DNA of 64,000 bases, taken from assembly GCF_023159225.1 (NCBI RefSeq), contig NC_063180.1, positions 10,165,297 to 10,229,296 of the forward strand, read 5' to 3'. A program made the translations under genes and the position numbers. The notes under the pieces are model-generated. The model did not search any database, was not told the origin of the DNA, and worked only from the letters and a program-made list of their open reading frames with translations. Below, in pieces: positions 58,067-64,000 of this stretch (position 1 is the stretch's first letter; each line of letters starts with the position of its first letter). The stretch is from Perognathus longimembris pacificus (Eukaryota; Chordata; Mammalia; Rodentia; Heteromyidae).

Positions 58067-59154
58067 GGAGCTCTATGTTTAGCCTTCTGAGGAATCTCCA
58101 TACCGCTTTCCACGGTGGATGAACCAGTTTACATTCCCACCAACAATGAAGTATGGCTCCCTTTTGTCCACATCCCTCCAACATTGATTATTGTTAGTTT
58201 TCTTGATATAGGACATTCTTACTGGAGTGAGATGGAATCTCAGTGTTTTGATTTGCATTTCTTTTACTGCCAGTAATGTAGAGCACTTTTTCATGTCTCT
58301 TTGCCATTCTCAATTCCTCAGCCCCACTTTTGGGCATCTACCCAAAAGACCACAAACAAGAACACACTAAAGCTACCAGCACAACAATGTTCATCGCAGC
58401 ACAATTTGTCATAGCTAAAATATGGAACCAACCCAGATGCCCCTCAGTAGACGAATGGATCAGGAAATGTGGTACATATACACAATGGAATTTTATGCCT
58501 CTATCAGAAAGAATTACATTGCCCCATTTTTAAGGAAATGGAATGACTAGGAAAAATTATACTACTATACTGAGACAGACCCAAAGAAACATGGACTCTA
58601 TGGTCTCCCTCATAGGGAATAATTAGCACAGGTTTAGGATAATCATGGCAGAGGATCAAAAGAGCCTAATAGCTATGCCTTTATGAATCCTTTATGAATG
58701 CATAAGATAATGCTAAGTGAAATGAACTCCATGTTATGGAAATGACTGTTATATCACTGTTGTAATTACTTTCAACATGCCATGTGAAACCATAGCTTCT
58801 ATTGTTGATGATGCTCTTGTATCCCCTTCCTGTGATTGTACCTGCACTATCATTGTATCTTATCTGAGTACATTGGAAACTGTGTATACTGGTATTAGAC
58901 CTTGGAAAGTGAAAGGGAATACCAAAATCGAGAGACACAGGATAAAAAGACAAATGACTACAAAAGCAATACTTGCAAAACTGTTTGGTGTAAACCAACT
59001 AAACAATGCATGGGGGAGAAGAAAAGGGGGAGGGGGAGGGGGGAATCAAGGAGGAGGTAACAAAGAATATGAGAAATATATCCAGTGCCTAACATATGAA
59101 ACTGTAATCTCTCTGTACATCACTTTGACAATTAAAAAAAAGAAAGCAAATGGG
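58052..59154 (+). mobile_element. Twin-primed (5'-inverted) L1 with 15-bp TSD
   Basis: The TSD AAGAAAGCAAATGGG is at 58052-58066 and 59140-59154. The 3' segment (58321-59139, plus) runs from ORF2 GCCCCACTTTTGGGCATC to the A tail. The 5' segment (58067-58320) is inverted: on the minus strand it reads the immediately upstream ORF2 region, from TGAGGAATTGAGAATGGC to CATAGAGCTCC. Only about 14 bases of L1 are missing between the two parts. This is the classic twin-priming product. The 3' UTR carries the duplication shared with the L1 at 53174. Confidence 0.96.
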
Positions 59155-59225
59155 CTGGGAATATGGGCAGTAGTTTAGAACATACTTAGGAAATGCAAGA
59201 GCCCAGAGTTCAAATCCCAGTAGTA
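59151..59225 (+). repeat. Monomeric ID-like unit
   Basis: GGGCTGGGAATATGGGCAGT, CATACTTAGGAAATGCAAG and CAGAGTTCAAATCCCAGTAG form a single ID unit (A- and B-box regions) with an A-rich tail. It is diverged and lacks the second half of the dimeric SINE. Confidence 0.7.
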
Positions 59226-59803
59226 CAAAAATATATAATAAAAAGTAAATTAAAATATCCATAACAGTTTGCTAATGAACAACACATAGGTTTGATAGTA
59301 CTTAATTTTCACTTATCACTTCATTATTTATTAATTCCTTGCTTTAGTGTTCATTTTTCCACAACTTATAAATTGTCATTCTGTTTAGGAAAGGTTTTGC
59401 AATAATTGCAATTCAAGAATAAAAACCTTAACTGATTCCAACTCTGACCCAAAATATCCAAGTTTCATATTCTAGATGCTTGGATGTGTTCTATTTATAT
59501 GGTAGGAATCATTTACACATTGACAGGAATTAAGGCTTTAACCATCTTAATATCTGGCATAAAAGTACTTCAAACTTTACAGTTATTTTTCACAAATTAA
59601 TTAGTCCATTATTACATGGTAGAGTTATTTGATTTTGTTTGGTTTGTTTTGCTTTTTCCAGGAAGTTGCAAGTGTTTCAATATATTTTTTAAGAAGTAAT
59701 AATTAAACCTTGGAATATGCATTTAAATGTGAACATTCTTTCGAACTTATTAAGTAGCAATTTTCTAATTCCTTCAGCTCTTACTTGGAGGAATGCTGCT
59801 TTA
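59226..59803. other. Unique AT-rich intergenic DNA
   Basis: I see no gene or recognisable repeat. Confidence 0.5.
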
Positions 59804-60722
59804 AGTAAAAGCTCCTTCTTTTTTTTTTTTCAAATTTTTATTATCAAACTGATGTACAGAGAGGTTACAGTTTCATACGTTAGGCATTGGATACATTTCT
59901 TGTACAGTTTGTTACCTTGTCCCTCATACCCCCCTTCCTCCCCCCCCCTTTTCCCTCCCCCCCCCGGAGGTGTTCAGTTCACTTAAACCAAACAGTGTTG
60001 CAAGTATTGCTTTTGTAGTTGTTTCTCTTTTTTTACCCTGTGTCTCTCAAATTTGGTATTCCCTTTGATTTTCCTACTTCCAATACCAGTAAATACGGTT
60101 TCCAATATACTCAGATAAGATTACAAAGATAGTGTAGGTACAACCACAGGAATGTGATACAAGAACATCATCAATAATAGAAGCTACAGATACACATAGG
60201 ATGTTGAAAGTAGTTACAACTGTGATATAACAATTGTTTCCATAACATGGAGTTCATTTCACTTAGCATCATCTTAGGTGTTCATAAGGGTATAGCTATT
60301 GGGCCTTGTGATGCTCTGCTATGACTTGCCTAAACCTGTACTAATTATTCCCAATAAGGGAGACCATAGAGTCCATTTTTCTTTGGGTCTGGCTCACTTC
60401 ACTTAGTATAACTTTTTCCAAGTCCTTTCATTTCCTTACAAATGGAACAATGTCATTCTTTCTGATAGAGGCATAAAATTCCATTGTGTATATGTACCAC
60501 ATTTTCCTGATCCATTCGTCTACTGAGGGGCATCTGGGTTGGTTCCAGATTCTCGCTATGACAAATTGTGCTGCGATGAACATTGTTGTGCTGGTGGCAT
60601 TACTGTGATTTTGTTTGTGGTCTTTTGGATAGATACCCAAAAGAGGGGCTGCTGGGTCATAGGGGAGTTCTATATTTAGCCTTCTGAGGAATCTCCATAC
60701 TGCTTGAGTAAAAGCTCCTTCT
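59804..60722 (-). mobile_element. 5'-truncated L1 with 16-bp TSD
   Basis: The TSD AGTAAAAGCTCCTTCT is at 59804-59819 and 60707-60722. The 887-bp body covers the 3' UTR and ORF2 C terminus. On the minus strand 60640-60428 encodes an uninterrupted MGIYPKDHKQNHSNATSTTM segment of ORF2, very similar to 47209-47421 in the plus L1. The 3' UTR is the GTGTTCAGTTCACTTAAACC subtype. Confidence 0.95.
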
Positions 60723-61025
60723 ATCTATTGCTTTCCCATCAGATTTTTACATCAGTATGAAGTCATGGATTTCTATTTTATAATCTGAATTATCGTTGAA
60801 TACTATCATTACTTGGTTTTTCAAAATATCCAAGTTAATTTATCTTTGTTAACTGACATGTATATGTTTGCCAATACTAATTGTTAATGTCCCTTCCAAA
60901 AATAAATAGAATGTAAACATTTTTCCAGAAATATCTACCAAAAATAAGGTAGAGAAGATATTCATGTCTATGTAATGGATAAAATTGGGTAAAATATTAT
61001 TTGTAATATAAAATCATAAAATATC
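60723..61025. other. Unique AT-rich intergenic DNA
   Basis: I see no gene or recognisable repeat. Confidence 0.5.
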
Positions 61026-61218
61026 AGGGGCTGGGAACATGGCCTAGTGATAAAGTACTCACCTCATATACATGAAGCCCTCGATTCGATTCCTCAGCAC
61101 CACATACATAGAAAAATCCAGAAGTGGTGCTCTGGCTCAAGTGGTAGCGTGCTTGCCTTGAGCTAAAAGAAGCCAGGGACAGTGCTCAGGCCCTCAGTTC
61201 AAGCCCCAGGACTGGCAA

Positions 61219-61253
<35 letters not shown>
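61026..61253 (+). mobile_element. Dimeric ID-family SINE with (AAT)n tail
   Basis: GGGGCTGGGAACATGGCCTA, CGATTCGATTCCTCAGCACC, TGGCTCAAGTGGTAGCGTG and GACAGTGCTCAGGCCCTC are in order; the tail is about 11 AAT units (61220-61252). I could not define a TSD. It is moderately diverged. Confidence 0.92.
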
Positions 61254-61256
<3 letters not shown>

Positions 61257-62339
61257 GTCAAACTGTAGCCGAACCAATATTTGGTGTATGTCAGAAAATC
61301 CCATGGTGTGTTTCTGGGAAAACTTCTTTCACTAAATGTAGTAAAATGTATTTGTGAATATTTTCTACTTTGTAATTTGATTTTTACTTATGTTTAAGTT
61401 TTATTTAGTGCTGTTCATCTATTTTTATTGACCATGCTTTACGGCTAGATTCAAAATTAACTCTAATATCTCCAGATATTATCAAAATGTGTTTTTCTGG
61501 AGGTTTTACAGATTCAGTTCTCACTTTTAGTTCTTTAACCTATCTTAACTTTTATATATGTACTACTTTAAGGGTATGCACCTGTTTATTTTTATGCATA
61601 TTCAGTGATTTGCTGAAATTCTCTTGGGAAGATTTTAATTCCATTGTTCTATTCTTCAACTCAGAATATATTTTTTAAATTTTTAAACACTTTATATTGT
61701 TTTTATTTTATTTTTTAGGTTGCTTAGTTGTGTATACTTTTTTTTATGAATCACTGATGTTAAGATTTTAGTTGTTTGTATTTTTTATCAGGTAATTCCT
61801 GAATTTCCATTTCTTTCAAGTTGGCTTTGGCATTATTTTTCCTTTCACTGTGTTTTTCTGAAAACATTGCTGAGATTTATGTATTGGAAAACATTGCCTT
61901 CTCCTAGCTTTTTGAGCTGCCTTCACAATGAGGAACCTTCAATAGTTTGCCTAGCTAGTGATCCTCAGACTAATTTTTAATGTAATTTCTCTAGAATTTT
62001 TACATGACATATTTATGCATGCAACTTATACATGGAGCGACTCAATTAAAATTTTTGCTGGGTTTCTTTTCAGAAAATGGACATATGCTCCTAATTCTGA
62101 TATCTATATTCAGTATGACAGTCTCCCTTTATTTATGGTAATTTATTTTTCTTTGTTCAAACATGTACAATACAGCATATTATCACCTTCTGAGAGAAGT
62201 AAGCAAAGGCTATATTCACATAATTTTTGTTGCAATATATAATTTAGCTCAGTTATTAGTTATTTATATGAATCTTTATTTTAGAAAATCAAATTTGTTG
62301 TAGTACTGTATAGATAGAAGCATAATACACAACACACAA
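61254..62339. other. Unique AT-rich intergenic DNA
   Basis: I see no gene. T-rich low-complexity sequence lies at 61670-61800. The 94-aa frame at 61958-62242 has no recognisable domain. Confidence 0.5.
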
Positions 62340-63540
62340 ACAAGACATGATAATTTCAATTGATGCAGAAATGCCTTTAGCAAAATTTAATATACTTTTA
62401 TGATAAAAGCTTAGAAAAAATTGGAGAAGTGTACTTCAATGTAGTCAAGGCTATATAGAGCCAAAATGATACAAAAAGATTAAAAAAAAAAACAAACACC
62501 AAAAGCATTTCCCTCTAAACTCAGGAAAGAGAGAAAGGTGTCTAACATAACCACTTTCGAAAAAAAAAATCTTAATAGATTCACCCTAAATCCCTAGATG
62601 TGATAAACACCTTTGAAAATGTAACAAGATACAAAATCAATTTTAAAATATCATTGGCTTTTACATATTAACATATTGAGAATAAAGTCAGAAAAATTCA
62701 ACTCATAGTAGCCTAAAAAATAAAATCTTAGAATTAATTTTACAAAGGAGGTGAAAGATCTCTACAATGAAAACTATAAAACCTAGCAGAAGGAAATCAA
62801 TGAAAACATGTGAAGTAAGAAACACTGCTCATCTTAATGGATTGCTATTGTGAAAATTACAATACTGCCTAAAGTAGTCAACAGATTCAATTCAATCTCT
62901 GTGAAGATCCCAGTGTCAATCTCTACAGAAATAAAATTCGATTATAAATTTCATTAGAAGCACACAACACTCAAATATAAAAATTAATATTTAAAAAGCG
63001 ATGGTGCAAGTATCCTAATATTGGACTTCAAGTTAGATTAGAGTCATAGTAACTAAAAAGCATGGCTCTGGCGCATAAAGAGATACAAAGATCTATAGAA
63101 CAGAACAGAAGAATCAGATAAAAATCCATTAAGCAATCTCAATTTTTACAGAAATGGAAAAAATAGGAACTCCAGTGGTGCAATTGGTAAGTTGCAATAT
63201 TTATACAGAAATGGACAAAACACACATAGAAGACAATATTTCAACAAATGGTGCAAGGAGGTACTATCTCAGCAGACTAAAACTAGACTCCTATCTTTTA
63301 ATCTATACTAATAAAAATTCAAAGTGGATCAAGGCTCTTAATGGAAAGTATGAAATTAAAACTACTACAGTAAAGAATTAAGAGAACACTAGAATATATT
63401 GCCAATAACTTACTGATCATAACTCCAATAGTTGATTAAAGAGTACAAGGGCTATCAAATCTAAAAGCTTCTATATAGAATAAAAATAAAATAAAATAAT
63501 AAATCACTAGGGTGAAAGATTAGAAAAGTCTTTGCCAGCA
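62340..63540 (+). repeat. Old L1 ORF2 (RT to thumb) fragment
   Basis: ATTTCAATTGATGCAGAAATG with GCAAAATTTAATATAC recalls the RT 'SVDAEKAFD' region. Later, CATCTTAATGGATTGCTATTG, CAACAGATTCAATTCAATC and AAAATTCAAAGTGGATCAAG match later ORF2 landmarks in order. Decay is heavy and no frame is long. Confidence 0.75.
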
Positions 63541-64000
63541 ATTCTTTGGAATTCCAAGGAATTTTATTATTAAATTATTTTTAATTAAAGCTAATATTAA
63601 TTATTAAAAATTTAATCATCAATTAGAGTTAATTGCTAAATTATTAATTATTAAATTATTTATTAAAATTAAATATTCTTTGTTAAATTATTATTAAATT
63701 ATTATTTCAAGGAATAATACTCAAAACTAAAAGAGGATAGTCTTTCTAGAAAAGCACCAAATTGTAATACCCAAACACCTCTTCATATGTATATAAAGTA
63801 ATAGGCACCCTTAAAAGAACTCCTAAGTAAAGAAACAAAGGACCTCTTCTTAATTTTTCTTATTGTTTTTAGAAGATTCTTTATTCTTTAACTCATATAT
63901 GGTGTATACATGTGCACATCTGAGCGAAAAAGTGGGTGAAAACATACAGCAGAGGGGGCCATCAGCTGCACTGGACATGAATGAAACTGAACTAACCAAC
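63541..64000. other. AT-rich low-complexity DNA and unique sequence
   Basis: A TTAATTATTAAAT-type low-complexity tract lies at about 63565-63715. The remainder to the window end shows nothing I can identify. Confidence 0.55.

Noticed and set aside
58681..58998. A ~105-aa antisense frame nearly identical at 53341-53658 and 58681-58998, with relatives at 27482-27766
   Set aside because: It is the antisense of the L1 3' UTR. Matching frames come from recent common ancestry of the L1 copies; older copies do not keep the frame.

Overview
This window looks like a gene-poor, AT-rich mammalian (rodent) intergenic region. I see no intact protein-coding gene, no convincing host exon, and no structural RNA gene apart from SINE-embedded tRNA-like promoters. 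The rodent assignment rests on three repeat types. There are 7SL-derived B1-type elements, B1 fused to a diverged ID unit (B1-dID-like), and a long tRNA-derived dimeric ID-family SINE present in eight good copies. The dimeric ID architecture resembles the long ID SINEs described from geomyoid rodents (kangaroo rats, pocket mice, gophers). That finer placement is an inference from memory and was not tested by a database search.

Layout. 1-5119: mostly unique AT-rich DNA with one B1-dID and a short L1 3' end. 5120-12820: a full-length L1 on the minus strand with a ~2 kb 5' UTR, broken ORF1 and ORF2, a 15-bp target-site duplication (TSD) and an ID SINE inside it. 12821-15620: unique DNA, an ID SINE, microsatellites and a poly(T) tract flanked by perfect direct repeats. 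15625-21250: a mosaic of L1 minus pieces around a decayed GOLGA2 (GM130)-like retrocopy on the minus strand, which abuts an L1 ORF2 piece on the plus strand. 21250-41489: unique DNA with scattered SINEs, truncated L1s of several ages and an ERV-LTR-like patch. 41490-48102: a second near-full-length L1 on the plus strand, with a 16-bp TSD, ORF1 broken by one nonsense codon, a ~1.2 kb deletion that removes the reverse-transcriptase core, and a short tail consistent with 3' transduction. 48103-64000: more L1 3' ends, including a twin-primed (5'-inverted) copy and a three-level nest, plus SINEs and an old L1 ORF2 fragment.

The content works together only as a retrotransposition record. L1 supplies the endonuclease and reverse transcriptase, ID and B1-dID SINEs and the GOLGA2-like retrocopy are the likely trans-mobilised passengers, and nesting plus TSDs give relative insertion order. 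All eight dimeric ID copies are moderately to well preserved, and two or more L1 3'-UTR subfamilies are distinguishable. I did not find an undescribed functional system. The most unusual items are the GOLGA2-like/L1 head-to-head junction, the tail-only insertion, the candidate 3' transduction, the twin-primed L1, and a 3'-UTR duplication shared by two L1 copies.
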